A stretch of 7,289 nt of DNA from Endomicrobium sp. Lineage in GTDB: Bacteria > Elusimicrobiota > Endomicrobiia > Endomicrobiales > Endomicrobiaceae. Below the pieces are notes generated by a model. It ran no database searches and was not told the origin of the DNA. It worked only from the letters and a program-made list of their open reading frames with translations. The stretch covers positions 1 to 7,289 of the forward strand of contig JAITAQ010000021.1 in assembly GCA_031283985.1 (NCBI GenBank), written 5' to 3'. The position numbers and the translations under genes were made by a program. Of this stretch, positions 1-6,650 are shown in pieces (positions within the stretch are counted from its first letter, which is position 1; every line of letters begins with the position of its first letter).

Positions 1-632
1 TTAAGAATAGCAGCTTGTCTTAAGCCTTCAGCTTCCAAAATATTTGCTCTCTTTTCTCTTTCAGCTTTCATCTGTTTAGACATAGCGTCTGTAATGTCTT
101 TAGGAGGGTCAATTTTTTGAATTTCAACTCTTGTAACTTTTACACCCCATTTGTCTGTAGCTTCATCCATTACAACTCTAAGCTGCGTGTTTATTTTTTC
201 TCTTGACGTAAGAGTGCTATCTAATTCCATATCGCCTATTACGTTTCTTAAGTTTGTCTGAGCAAGCTTTAAAGCTGCAAGTGCAAAATTCTCAATGTTA
301 TAAACTACTTTTGCAGGATCTGTAACCTGAAAGTAAATTATAGCGTCAACAACAACCGACACATTGTCTTTTGTTATAACGCTTTGCGGGGGAACATCAA
401 TAACGCGTTCTCTCATATCTACTCTGAGCATTCTTTGAAATATAGGAATTATAATATTTGCTCCTGAGTCCTTTGTCCCTGTGTACTTGCCCAAAGTTTC
501 AATAAGCCCTTTTTCGTATTGTTTTATTATTTTTACGGAATTAGCTATAAAAATCACAGCAAACGCCGCAATCATTCCTAAAAATATAGTCATCTTGTCC
601 CCCATCCCTAAAATAGTATTTATATACTCCAT
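1..632 (-). CDS. SPFH/band-7 (stomatin-like, QmcA/slipin type) membrane protein, 3' end beyond window
   Basis: The frame is open from an ATG at 632 to the left edge, giving 210 residues and no stop, so the C-terminus is missing. Residues 14-36 form a hydrophobic N-terminal anchor. The SPFH domain follows: VDMRERVIDVPPQ (71-83), VITKDNVSV (85-93), an LRNVIGDMELD stretch (128-138), KWGVKVTRVEIQKI (161-174) and DPPKDI (175-180). The frame leaves the window in the AEREKRA...AEG start of the coiled coil (190-203). SPFH proteins of this kind oligomerise on the membrane and organise microdomains or influence proteolysis; their exact role is unsettled. I chose the ATG at 632 because AAAGGA lies 7 nt upstream (640-645); the in-frame ATGs at 605 and 593 have poorer sites. 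The NfeD-family stop is only 11 bp upstream and the ribosome site overlaps it, so the two are co-translated. SPFH and NfeD genes are commonly paired. The family call is secure; the subfamily is less so. Confidence 0.93.
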   Translation of the reverse strand, partial: MEYINTILGMGDKMTIFLGMIAAFAVIFIANSVKIIKQYEKGLIETLGKYTGTKDSGANIIIPIFQRMLRVDMRERVIDVPPQSVITKDNVSVVVDAIIYFQVTDPAKVVYNIENFALAALKLAQTNLRNVIGDMELDSTLTSREKINTQLRVVMDEATDKWGVKVTRVEIQKIDPPKDITDAMSKQMKAEREKRANILEAEGLRQAAIL

Positions 633-643
633 TATTTTTTCCT

Positions 644-1063
644 TTACTTTTCAACTGTCAAAGTGGTGCCATTTATCCTTTTAATTTTTACAGACTCACC
701 TTCTAAAATTTCAACGATAGATTCAGCTCTCCAAATTTCTCCAGAAACCTTCACAAAACCCGGACTGAAAGGAGTAATTTTACTAGTAACAATAGCTTCG
801 TCCCCTATAAGAGCGTCAACATTTGATTCTATAGTTTTTGACTTTTTTATCATTTTCTTAAAAAAAGGCACTACAAAATATAAAGATAACATTGAAACCA
901 TAATGAAAACCATAATTTCAATCCAATGTGAATTGAAAAGATAAGACGCTCCTGCAGCAAAAAGCGAACCAATAGAAAGACATAAGCAAAAGAAAATAGA
1001 CGGAGTTACTATTTCGCAAATTACAAAAACACCCGCAATTGTAAGCCATGCAAACCACGTCAT
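644..1063 (-). CDS. nfeD: Short NfeD-family membrane protein (NfeD1b/YbbK-like)
   Basis: This is a 139-residue protein with three hydrophobic segments (about 3-19, 21-43 and 48-67), then a basic KKMIKKSK linker and a small beta-rich C-terminal domain (about 86-137). The domain has the NfeD OB-fold pattern: IGDEAIVTS, GFVKVSGEIWRAES (102-115) and GESVKIKRINGTTLTVE (122-138). There is no ClpP-class serine protease domain, so this is the short form. Short NfeD proteins pair with SPFH proteins at the membrane, and the gene directly downstream encodes one. A TTG at 1078 would add five residues. The ATG at 1063 is better because GGAAG lies 8 nt upstream (1072-1076) and it overlaps the lepB stop as ATGA, typical of translational coupling. 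The family call is strong; the molecular function is inferred from family and neighbourhood. Confidence 0.9.
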   Translation of the reverse strand: MTWFAWLTIAGVFVICEIVTPSIFFCLCLSIGSLFAAGASYLFNSHWIEIMVFIMVSMLSLYFVVPFFKKMIKKSKTIESNVDALIGDEAIVTSKITPFSPGFVKVSGEIWRAESIVEILEGESVKIKRINGTTLTVEK

Positions 1064-1836
1064 GATATAAACTTCCAACGCATTATGGGCCAGTACAAGA
1101 ACAACGCCTTTCCTTTTACATACTCGTCAGGCAATGGTCCCCAGAAACGCGAGTCAAAAGAAAAATCTCTATTATCGCCCATCATCATATAACAACCTTC
1201 AGGCACAATAACAGGTCCAAAATTATCTCTTATAAAAATAGGCGGAATGGATGTAAAATTTCCTTTTTCCCAAGCTTTCTGATAATTCCCTTCATTTTCA
1301 AACAATTTAAAACTTTCAAAAATAGAATCGTCATTATAAGCTACATAAACTTCTTTTACGAAAACATCGTTCAAGTAAAGTTTTTTATTTCTTATTTCAA
1401 TCTTATCTCCGGCAACGCCAACACACCTTTTTATGAAATCTTTCTTAACTCCATGTTCTCTTTCGGGAATCGTCAAAGCCTCAGGAGGGCATTGAAAAAC
1501 AACAATATCGCCTCTTTCTATCTTCTTCAAAGCAGCAAAACGCTTTCCAACGTATTTAAACGGTATTCTAAAACCATAAAAACACTTGTTAACAAAGAGA
1601 TGATCTCCTTCAAGAAGAGTGTTTCTCATACTTCCCGATGGGATTTTAAAAGCCTGAATAAAAAAGAACATAATAAACGACGCTATTATCAAAGCAGTCC
1701 AAACAGTATCAGACCATGAATAAACGTTTTGAAACAATTTTTTAGAAGTTTGTGTTTTAAAACATTTTTTAAAAATCTGCATTGTCATTGCTATTACAAA
1801 AACAATACCCCCTGCAATAAAAAGTTTCAATTCCAC
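1060..1836 (-). CDS. lepB: Signal peptidase I
   Basis: LepB cleaves signal peptides from exported proteins at the outer face of the inner membrane, using a Ser/Lys dyad (peptidase family S26). The 258-residue protein has two hydrophobic segments (about 5-20 and 44-61). Box B follows, IPSGSMRNTL (65-74), with Ser69 the expected nucleophile. Box D is DFIKRCVGVAGD (133-144), with Lys136 the expected general base. Box E is GDNRDFSFDSRFWG (220-233). Asn73 stands where many homologues have Pro (SMxPTL). About 50 residues separate boxes D and E by insertion-rich sequence, as in larger Gram-negative-type enzymes. The start is GTG at 1836, supported by AGAGGT 7 nt upstream (1844-1849). The gene lies 37 bp downstream of lepA and overlaps the NfeD-family gene by 4 nt. 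Adjacent lepA and lepB is a classical bacterial arrangement. All catalytic residues are present. Confidence 0.97.
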   Translation of the reverse strand: MELKLFIAGGIVFVIAMTMQIFKKCFKTQTSKKLFQNVYSWSDTVWTALIIASFIMFFFIQAFKIPSGSMRNTLLEGDHLFVNKCFYGFRIPFKYVGKRFAALKKIERGDIVVFQCPPEALTIPEREHGVKKDFIKRCVGVAGDKIEIRNKKLYLNDVFVKEVYVAYNDDSIFESFKLFENEGNYQKAWEKGNFTSIPPIFIRDNFGPVIVPEGCYMMMGDNRDFSFDSRFWGPLPDEYVKGKALFLYWPIMRWKFIS

Positions 1837-1855
1837 AATATTTACCTCTTTTTCT

Positions 1856-1877
1856 ATAATTAAATTAATTTAATTAT
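1856..1877. repeat. 22-bp perfect AT-only palindrome across the lepA stop codon
   Basis: The 22 bases are a perfect self-complementary palindrome made only of A and T, centred in the lepA-lepB gap and including the lepA TAA stop. As RNA it could fold to about nine A-U pairs around a four-base loop, which would be weak. No U-tract follows, so it is not a typical terminator. It may be an mRNA processing or stability element, or a chance product of the AT-rich background. Confidence 0.5.
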
Positions 1878-3661
1878 TCATCTATTTTAAGAACAGCCAC
1901 AAAAGCTTCTGACGGAATTTCTACTCTGCCAAACTGTCTCATTTTACGTTTCCCTTCTTTTTGCTTTTCAAGCAGTTTACGCTTTCTGGTTATATCGCCG
2001 CCATAACATTTTGCAAGAACGTCTTTACGCATAGCCGATATTGTTTCCCTGACAATTACTTTATTGTTTACTTTTGCCTGTATAGGTATTTCAAACATAT
2101 GCCTTGGGATAATGCCTTTTAATTTCTCGGCAAGATAGTGAGCGAAAGTTTGAGCTTTATCCTTATGCGTAATAACTGTAAAAGCGTCTACAACTTCTGA
2201 ATTTATCATAATCTCCAGTTTGACTAAATCTCCAAGTTGCGGTTCTATATGTTCATAATCAAAAGAAGCGTATCCTTTTGAAGCTGATTTCAACGCATCG
2301 TAAAAACCAACTATTATTTCCGCAAGCGGCATGTGATATTTCAAAAGAACTATTTTAACACTCATATACTTCATTGAAGTTTGTTTTCCTCTTCTTTTCT
2401 GACAGAGGTCAAGCATAGCACCTATATACTCAACAGGACAAATAATGTTAACTTCAGTATACGGCTCCCAAATTTCTTCAATATCGGCATTATTTGGAAA
2501 CTTGGAAGGATTGTCTATAGTAACATATTTACCTTTTGTTTTCACTTTATAAACAACATTCGGTGACGTAACCAAAAGACTTAAATCAAATTCTCTTTCA
2601 AGTCTTTCTTTAATTATTTCCAAATGCAAAGAACCTAAAAATCCACATCTAAAACCAAACCCTAAAGATACAGACGTTTCAGGAAAATATACAAGTGAAG
2701 CGTCTGAAAGTTTGAGCTTTTCCAAAGCAGTCTTCAAACTGTCATATTCGGAAGTACTGTTTGGATAAAGCCCCGCAAAAACAAACGGATTTATTTCTTT
2801 ATATCCCTCGTGATGACGTTTTGTTGGATTTAAACTCTCAGTTATAGTGTCGCCAATTTTTATATCTCTAATATCTTTTATGCCAGCAACTACATATCCC
2901 ACTTCGCCTGAAGAAAGTTCTGACGATTCTATCATCTTTATTTTCATATACCCAACTTCAAGAACTTCATGTTCAGCTCCAGAAGCCATAAAACGAACCT
3001 TCATCCCTTTGCGGATTTTGCCGTCAAAGACTCTTATTATAACTATAACACCTCTGTAAGATTCGTAAAAAGAATCAAAAATTAAAGCTGATAAAGGCTC
3101 ATCATTTATAATTTTTGCTGGCGGAATATTTGCAATAATAGAATCAACTATTTCATTTATTCCTATGCCTTCCTTAGCACTCGCAAGAATTGGCTCAGCA
3201 TTTACGACAAGATCTTCTTTCATTTGCTCGTATGCACTATCAACATCGGCAGTAGGCAAATCTATTTTGTTTATAACAGGAACGATTTTTAAATTAGCAC
3301 TCTTAGCAAGCATGGTATTTGCAAGCGTTTGAGCTTCAACGCCTTGAGTAGCGTCTATCACTAAAATTGCGCCTTCACAAGCTGCCAACGCTCTTGAAAC
3401 TTCGTATGTAAAATCAACATGACCTGGCGTGTCTATCAAATTTAAAACATAAGTTTGACCGCTCTTATCCATATAATTCATTCTTATGGCTTTAGCTTTT
3501 ATTGTTATTCCTCTTTCCCTTTCAAGCTCCATACCGTCAAGTATTTGATCTTTCATTTCTCTTTTTGAAATTGTGCTAGTATATTCAAGAAGTCTGTCGG
3601 CAAGAGTGCTTTTTCCGTGATCAATATGAGCTATAATGCAAAAATTTCTTATGTTAGACAT
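1874..3661 (-). CDS. lepA: Elongation factor 4 (ribosomal back-translocase GTPase LepA)
   Basis: LepA is a translational GTPase related to EF-G that binds the ribosome, acts on stalled or mis-translocated complexes, and has been linked to 30S biogenesis. The 595-residue protein is full length for the family (about 600). The G motifs are intact: G1 AHIDHGKST (11-19), G2 ERERGITIK (47-55), G3 DTPGH (77-81), G4 NKID (131-134) and G5 SAK (161-163). The LepA-specific C-terminal domain ends in the conserved basic run TRKRKLLEKQKEGKRKM, then RVEIPSEAFVAVLK. The ATG at 3661 gives the canonical SNIRNFCIIAHIDHGKST start. Its ribosome site is weak: AAGAG about 9 nt upstream. It is probably the first gene of a minus-strand operon with lepB, the NfeD-family gene and the SPFH gene, with a candidate promoter at 3711-3740. 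Identification is essentially certain. Confidence 0.99.
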   Translation of the reverse strand: MSNIRNFCIIAHIDHGKSTLADRLLEYTSTISKREMKDQILDGMELERERGITIKAKAIRMNYMDKSGQTYVLNLIDTPGHVDFTYEVSRALAACEGAILVIDATQGVEAQTLANTMLAKSANLKIVPVINKIDLPTADVDSAYEQMKEDLVVNAEPILASAKEGIGINEIVDSIIANIPPAKIINDEPLSALIFDSFYESYRGVIVIIRVFDGKIRKGMKVRFMASGAEHEVLEVGYMKIKMIESSELSSGEVGYVVAGIKDIRDIKIGDTITESLNPTKRHHEGYKEINPFVFAGLYPNSTSEYDSLKTALEKLKLSDASLVYFPETSVSLGFGFRCGFLGSLHLEIIKERLEREFDLSLLVTSPNVVYKVKTKGKYVTIDNPSKFPNNADIEEIWEPYTEVNIICPVEYIGAMLDLCQKRRGKQTSMKYMSVKIVLLKYHMPLAEIIVGFYDALKSASKGYASFDYEHIEPQLGDLVKLEIMINSEVVDAFTVITHKDKAQTFAHYLAEKLKGIIPRHMFEIPIQAKVNNKVIVRETISAMRKDVLAKCYGGDITRKRKLLEKQKEGKRKMRQFGRVEIPSEAFVAVLKIDE

Positions 3662-3700
3662 AAATATTTTTCTCTTATAATCATTTACTTTTAAAACATA

Positions 3701-3740
3701 TTGAAAGAAAATCCTAAAGCTATGTAGGACATCCTTTCAA
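3701..3740. repeat. Interrupted inverted repeat overlapping the candidate lepA promoter
   Basis: On the plus strand, TTGAAAG (3701-3707) pairs with CTTTCAA (3734-3740), and inside it TCCTA (3712-3716) pairs with TAGGA (3725-3729). Each side has a 4-nt unpaired spacer, and the centre is 8 nt. The two arms are symmetrical, as expected of a dimer-binding operator or an RNA hairpin. One outer arm contains the candidate -35 box and the other falls near the predicted transcription start. No U-tract follows on either strand, so a terminator is unlikely. Confidence 0.45.
3711..3740 (-). promoter_or_regulatory. Candidate sigma-70-type promoter for lepA and its operon
   Basis: Reading the minus strand, TTGAAA (3740-3735) is followed after 18 nt by TAGGAT (3716-3711). 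This predicts a start near 3704 and a leader of about 43 nt before the lepA ATG. The -35 matches consensus at five of six bases; the -10 keeps the TA..AT positions. The thrC promoter candidate has the same -35 and spacer length. The element lies inside an inverted repeat (3701-3740). It is supported by sequence only. Confidence 0.35.
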
Positions 3741-3977
3741 CATAATTAGTTCAGCTATGAGCTGCAATCTTTGAATGGTAAAAACAAACTATATACCCTA
3801 TTTCTATCGTAAGTCACGAACACCTATTTTTGGAAATAAAAAGTATTTAACCAGTTTGAAGGCTGACTGTCTCTGACGTCAGATGTATCTAGTCTGCCCT
3901 GACATGCTCTTGAATATATTTCTTTGCCAGTCCAATTTTTGCTTATATCAGTTAGTGGAATCAACTTTGAGATTATT

Positions 3978-5264
3978 TCATTTTTTAGGCTGTTTTTCAA
4001 TCAATTTTTTCCGCAAGCAATCCAAAACCGTATTGACTGTTTTGTCCATTATATCTCTTCGTGTTCCGGTAAAATTGAATTTGAAACTTTCGTTTTTTTT
4101 AGTGGCGGCAAAACCAACATAAACTAAACCGATCGGTTTATCTTTTGAACATCCACCAGGACCTACAATGCCGGTAACAGAAAAAGCATAATCGCTTTCT
4201 GAAAGATTCAAAATACCTCTAGCCATTTCTTTTGCAGTCTCTTCGCTTACCGCTCCAAATTTCTCTAAAGTTTCTTCTTTTACACCAAGAATTTTAAGTT
4301 TGGATTCATTGGAATAAGTTACTACGGAGCTCTTAAAGTACAAAGAACTGCCTGCAATATCTGTAACAGCCGACGCTATTTTCCCTCCGGTGCAAGACTC
4401 TGCAAAAGAAACAGTTTTTCTCTTTTGAATAAGAAGTTTTCCCACTACAGACGCAAGAGTATCATCGTTATATCCAAAAATATTATCTTTTAAAACTTCA
4501 CCAAATCTTAAATTTAAATTCTTTATTGAGTTGTCTACAAAAAACTCGTCACTGCCTGAAACTGTAAATTTTATATCTACTATAGAGTCACTTGCCAAAA
4601 TACCAAATTCAACAGCTTGCGAATCTCCAAATTTAGCTTCCTCAATAACAGGTTTTATTGCTTCGGCAATTGCAGATTCTGATAATCCAAACACATGGAA
4701 GGAAACATTTTTCCTTATACCAAAAGAATAACTTTTTAAAAACGGTTCAACGTTTTCTTCAAACATCAACTTCATTTCTCTCGGAGGACCAGGAAGCAAA
4801 AACAAAGTTTTGCGATACTTTTTCTCACCGCTTTTAAATTCAAAATGCAGCATTTGCCCAGGCGCTGTGCCTAAACGATTTTCCAAAACTTTAGCTCCGC
4901 TAAGTATATTAGCCTGCCTTTCATTGATTTTTGGTATTTTTGAAATTGATTTTTTAGCAAAGTATTCTTGTATAGACTTTAAAACTTTCTTGTCAGGATA
5001 AATTGAAAGCCCCAAACATTCAACTACAGCTTCAACAGTTATGTCATCAAAAGTCGGACCAAGTCCTCCTGTTACAACTATTATATTACTTCTTGCAAAA
5101 GCAATGTTAAAATGCTTTGCCAAATCTTGTTTTTTATCGCCTATATCAGTAATGCATGATAGCTCAAGACCTATGTTAAATAATCTTGAGCCTATATAAG
5201 CTGCATTTGTATTAAGCTTTCCAGCAAGTAGTTCGCTTCCTATGCAAATAAGTTCTATTTTCAC
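3978..5264 (-). CDS. cinA: CinA-family protein: MoaB-like domain plus nicotinamide-nucleotide amidase domain
   Basis: This is a full-length, 428-residue two-domain CinA. The N-terminal MoaB/MogA-like domain (COG1058) has IGSELLAG (8-15), TGGLGPTFDDIT (65-76) and PGPPREM (158-164); characterised CinA proteins show ADP-ribose pyrophosphatase activity there. The C-terminal PncC-like domain (COG1546) has FAESCTGG (287-294), a TGIVGPGG loop (364-371), DKPIGLVYVG (375-384) and TRRDIMDKTV (401-410). It deamidates nicotinamide mononucleotide in pyridine-nucleotide salvage. The protein is expected to be cytoplasmic. All signature motifs are intact, so both activities are plausible. The start is GTG at 5264, four bp after the thrC stop, with AGGG 10 nt upstream inside the thrC 3' end. 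This tight spacing implies co-transcription and probably coupled translation with thrC, although no biochemical link between the two is obvious. A competence role, known for some Gram-positive homologues, should not be assumed. Confidence 0.96.
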   Translation of the reverse strand: MKIELICIGSELLAGKLNTNAAYIGSRLFNIGLELSCITDIGDKKQDLAKHFNIAFARSNIIVVTGGLGPTFDDITVEAVVECLGLSIYPDKKVLKSIQEYFAKKSISKIPKINERQANILSGAKVLENRLGTAPGQMLHFEFKSGEKKYRKTLFLLPGPPREMKLMFEENVEPFLKSYSFGIRKNVSFHVFGLSESAIAEAIKPVIEEAKFGDSQAVEFGILASDSIVDIKFTVSGSDEFFVDNSIKNLNLRFGEVLKDNIFGYNDDTLASVVGKLLIQKRKTVSFAESCTGGKIASAVTDIAGSSLYFKSSVVTYSNESKLKILGVKEETLEKFGAVSEETAKEMARGILNLSESDYAFSVTGIVGPGGCSKDKPIGLVYVGFAATKKNESFKFNFTGTRRDIMDKTVNTVLDCLRKKLIEKQPKK

Positions 5265-5268
5265 AAAA

Positions 5269-6333
5269 TTAAAACCCTACAGCGTCTATTATATCTTTCA
5301 TATTTGCTTTAACTTTTTTAGGTTTTACAGCATTAGAAACAGCATTGTCTGGATCTTTTAGTCCATGTCCTGTAAGTATGCACACAGCTTTTCCAAATTT
5401 ATTATTTTTGAAATAACCCCGCTTAACGTATTTTATAAGCCCAGCAATAGACGATGCTGAGGCAGGCTCGCAAAAAACACCTTCTGTAGCAGCCACAATT
5501 CTATATGCTTCTAATATTTCTTCATCAGTTACTTTGTCTATAACGCCGTTTGATTCATCTCTTGCTTCTACTGCCGTCTTCCAAGAAACAGGATTTCCTA
5601 TTCTTATAGCAGTAGCTATTGTCTCAGGTTTTGCTATAGGATAACCTTCAACTATAGGTGCAGCGCCTGCTGCTTGAAAACCCATCATTTTTGGGAGAAC
5701 ATATTTAGAAGGTTCAGCTTTATTATAATCTTTATATCCTTTCCAGTACGCCGTAATATTTCCAGCATTGCCAACAGGCAGAAATTGATAATCAGGAGCT
5801 TCGCCTAAATTTTCGCATATTTCATATGCAGCTGTCTTTTGTCCCTCAATTCTGTATGGATTTACAGAATTTACCAAAGTTATAGGATATTTCCCGCTTA
5901 ATTCTTTTGCAAAATTCAATGCATCGTCAAAGTTGCCATTTATTTCCAAAACTTCAGCTCTGTGCATAAGAGCTTGAGACAGTTTGCCAAAAGCTATTTT
6001 TCCATCAGGTATAAGAACAATGCATTTTATGCCTGCTCTTGCAGCATAAGCTGCTGCGGACGCAGCCGTATTTCCCGTTGAAGCGCAAATAATTACTTTG
6101 CTTCCAGCCTCAACAGCTTTTGAAACAGCCATTGTCATTCCTCTATCTTTAAAAGAGCCTGTAGGATTCATGCCTTCAAATTTAAAATATATTTCGCCGT
6201 TAAAACCTATTTTTAGGGGAAGATTTCTAGCTTTTATAATCGGGGTGTTTCCTTCATGAAGGGATATAACTGAAATAGTATCGCTTACTGGCAAGAATTT
6301 TCTGTATTTTTCAATTAAACCTTTGTAAATCAT
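5269..6333 (-). CDS. thrC: Threonine synthase
   Basis: Threonine synthase converts O-phospho-L-homoserine to L-threonine using pyridoxal phosphate, the last step of threonine synthesis, in the cytoplasm. The 354-residue length fits the short bacterial form. Landmarks are the N-terminal LHEGNTP (25-31), the PLP lysine Lys62 in [10 protein letters not shown] (56-65), the STGNTAAS substrate and cofactor loop (85-92), the phosphate-binding glycine loop VGNAGN (187-192), [12 protein letters not shown] (288-299) and TGHGLKDPD (321-329) near the PLP ring. This pattern fits ThrC better than threonine dehydratase or cysteine synthase. ATG at 6333 is preceded by AAGGAT at 7 nt (6341-6346). A promoter-like pair lies just upstream, and cinA follows after 4 bp. 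The rest of the threonine branch (hom, thrB) is not in this window. No leader peptide or riboswitch is visible. Confidence 0.97.
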   Translation of the reverse strand: MIYKGLIEKYRKFLPVSDTISVISLHEGNTPIIKARNLPLKIGFNGEIYFKFEGMNPTGSFKDRGMTMAVSKAVEAGSKVIICASTGNTAASAAAYAARAGIKCIVLIPDGKIAFGKLSQALMHRAEVLEINGNFDDALNFAKELSGKYPITLVNSVNPYRIEGQKTAAYEICENLGEAPDYQFLPVGNAGNITAYWKGYKDYNKAEPSKYVLPKMMGFQAAGAAPIVEGYPIAKPETIATAIRIGNPVSWKTAVEARDESNGVIDKVTDEEILEAYRIVAATEGVFCEPASASSIAGLIKYVKRGYFKNNKFGKAVCILTGHGLKDPDNAVSNAVKPKKVKANMKDIIDAVGF

Positions 6334-6363
6334 TTCATTTATCCTTTTTCAAAATGCAATATA

Positions 6364-6393
6364 ATATTAACGCATTGATTTTATTATTTTCAA
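6364..6393 (-). promoter_or_regulatory. Candidate promoter for thrC-cinA
   Basis: On the minus strand, TTGAAA (6393-6388) and TAATAT (6369-6364) are separated by 18 nt. The predicted start would be near 6357, giving a short leader of about 24 nt before the thrC ATG with AAGGAT inside it. Such a short leader leaves no room for an attenuator or T-box. It is a good consensus match, but the surroundings are very AT-rich. Confidence 0.5.
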
Positions 6394-6564
6394 ACTATTA
6401 AAGCAATAAAAATAAAAAGCTATTTAAGTTATACTGCGCAATAAGTTTTATTTTCAGGTTCTTAATACATAAATTTGGATTTTTCTATAAAATCAAATAC
6501 AAATATAATATAGATAAAAAGATAGCTAAAGTTGCTTACTAAGATTTGATTTGGTAGAATTAGA
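6394..6564. other. AT-rich divergent intergenic region with a small hairpin, no gene
   Basis: This is part of the roughly 320-bp gap between the divergent thrC and HAD-like genes. I find no plausible reading frame, tRNA or known riboswitch. One imperfect hairpin is visible: ATTT-G-GATTTT (6473-6483) pairs with AAAATCAAAT (6489-6498) around a 5-nt loop, with one bulged G. Part of the right arm also pairs with ATTTGATTT at 6544-6552. In DNA this AT-rich, such pairings carry little weight. Confidence 0.4.
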
Positions 6565-6614
6565 ATTGTTATTGGTTATCTAATTTGCTAATATTATTAT
6601 TGTTATATTGTTAT
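6565..6614. repeat. Three copies of the octamer ATTGTTAT, two in direct tandem
   Basis: Exact ATTGTTAT occurs at 6565-6572, 6599-6606 and 6607-6614. A near copy with one extra G, ATTGGTTAT, lies at 6571-6579. The first and second exact copies supply the two candidate -35 elements of the downstream gene. This could be an operator array or simple low-complexity sequence. Confidence 0.45.
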
Positions 6615-6628
6615 AGCATAGATATAGA
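6566..6628 (+). promoter_or_regulatory. Two candidate tandem promoters for the HAD-like exported protein gene
   Basis: The upstream candidate has TTGTTA (6566-6571), 17 nt, then TAATAT (6589-6594). The downstream candidate has TTGTTA (6600-6605), 17 nt, then TATAGA (6623-6628). Both use the ideal spacer and point at the plus-strand gene whose ATG is at 6657. Starts would be near 6601 and 6635. The background is AT-rich, so one or both may be accidental. Confidence 0.4.
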
Positions 6629-6643
6629 TAAACAATTAAACTT

Positions 6644-6650
6644 AAAGGAG
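6644..6650 (+). promoter_or_regulatory. Strong ribosome-binding site fixing the start at 6657
   Basis: AAAGGAG is a near-perfect Shine-Dalgarno sequence, 6 nt before ATG 6657. It decides the start over an in-frame TTG at 6585, which lies inside the promoter region and would hide the signal peptide. Confidence 0.85.

Larger units (their letters stand above)
3690..3976 (-). pseudogene. Decayed coding sequence, possibly an AraC/XylS-type HTH regulator remnant
   Basis: No intact gene fits between cinA and lepA, but protein-like fragments occur in the minus-strand frames. Fragments read NEIISKLIPLTDISK, then in a second frame AKIGLAKKYIQEHVRAD, an in-frame stop and IHLTSETVSLQTG, then back in the first frame LNTFYFQK ending at a TAG (3826-3824). 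Near the 3' end the second frame gives MSYIALGFSFNMF. These resemble the two helix-turn-helix halves of an AraC domain: a YIxEH...L...FYFxK first half and an xxIAxxxGFS second half. The YF codons (from 3838) and the IA codons (from 3723) are 115 nt apart, close to the 38 codons usual between those points in AraC proteins. Several stops and at least two frame changes mean the sequence cannot make a protein. GC content around 3861-3900 looks somewhat higher than in neighbouring sequence. The match was made by eye; chance resemblance in AT-rich DNA is possible, and the family name is tentative. Confidence 0.33.

Noticed and set aside
481..944. Plus-strand frames opposite the SPFH and NfeD-family genes
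   Set aside because: Antisense shadows of clearly coding minus-strand genes; no ribosome site or family resemblance.
1453..3059. Plus-strand frames opposite lepB and lepA
   Set aside because: Antisense shadows of two highly conserved genes.
3872..3883. 12-bp palindrome TCTGACGTCAGA as an operator
   Set aside because: A palindrome this short is expected about once or twice by chance in a window of this size, and it lies within the putative relic rather than at a promoter.
3824..4000. A 58-codon minus-strand frame from TTG 4000 to TAG 3824 as a real small gene
   Set aside because: Starts inside cinA at a weak codon, and adjoining protein-like fragments in another frame fit a broken gene better than an intact short one.
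3883..4127. Plus-strand frames of 67-79 codons across the cinA 3' end
   Set aside because: Mostly antisense to the conserved C-terminus of CinA; the translations are low-complexity and lack a recognisable domain.
4531..5001. Plus-strand frames opposite cinA
   Set aside because: Antisense shadows; composition mirrors the cinA coding strand.
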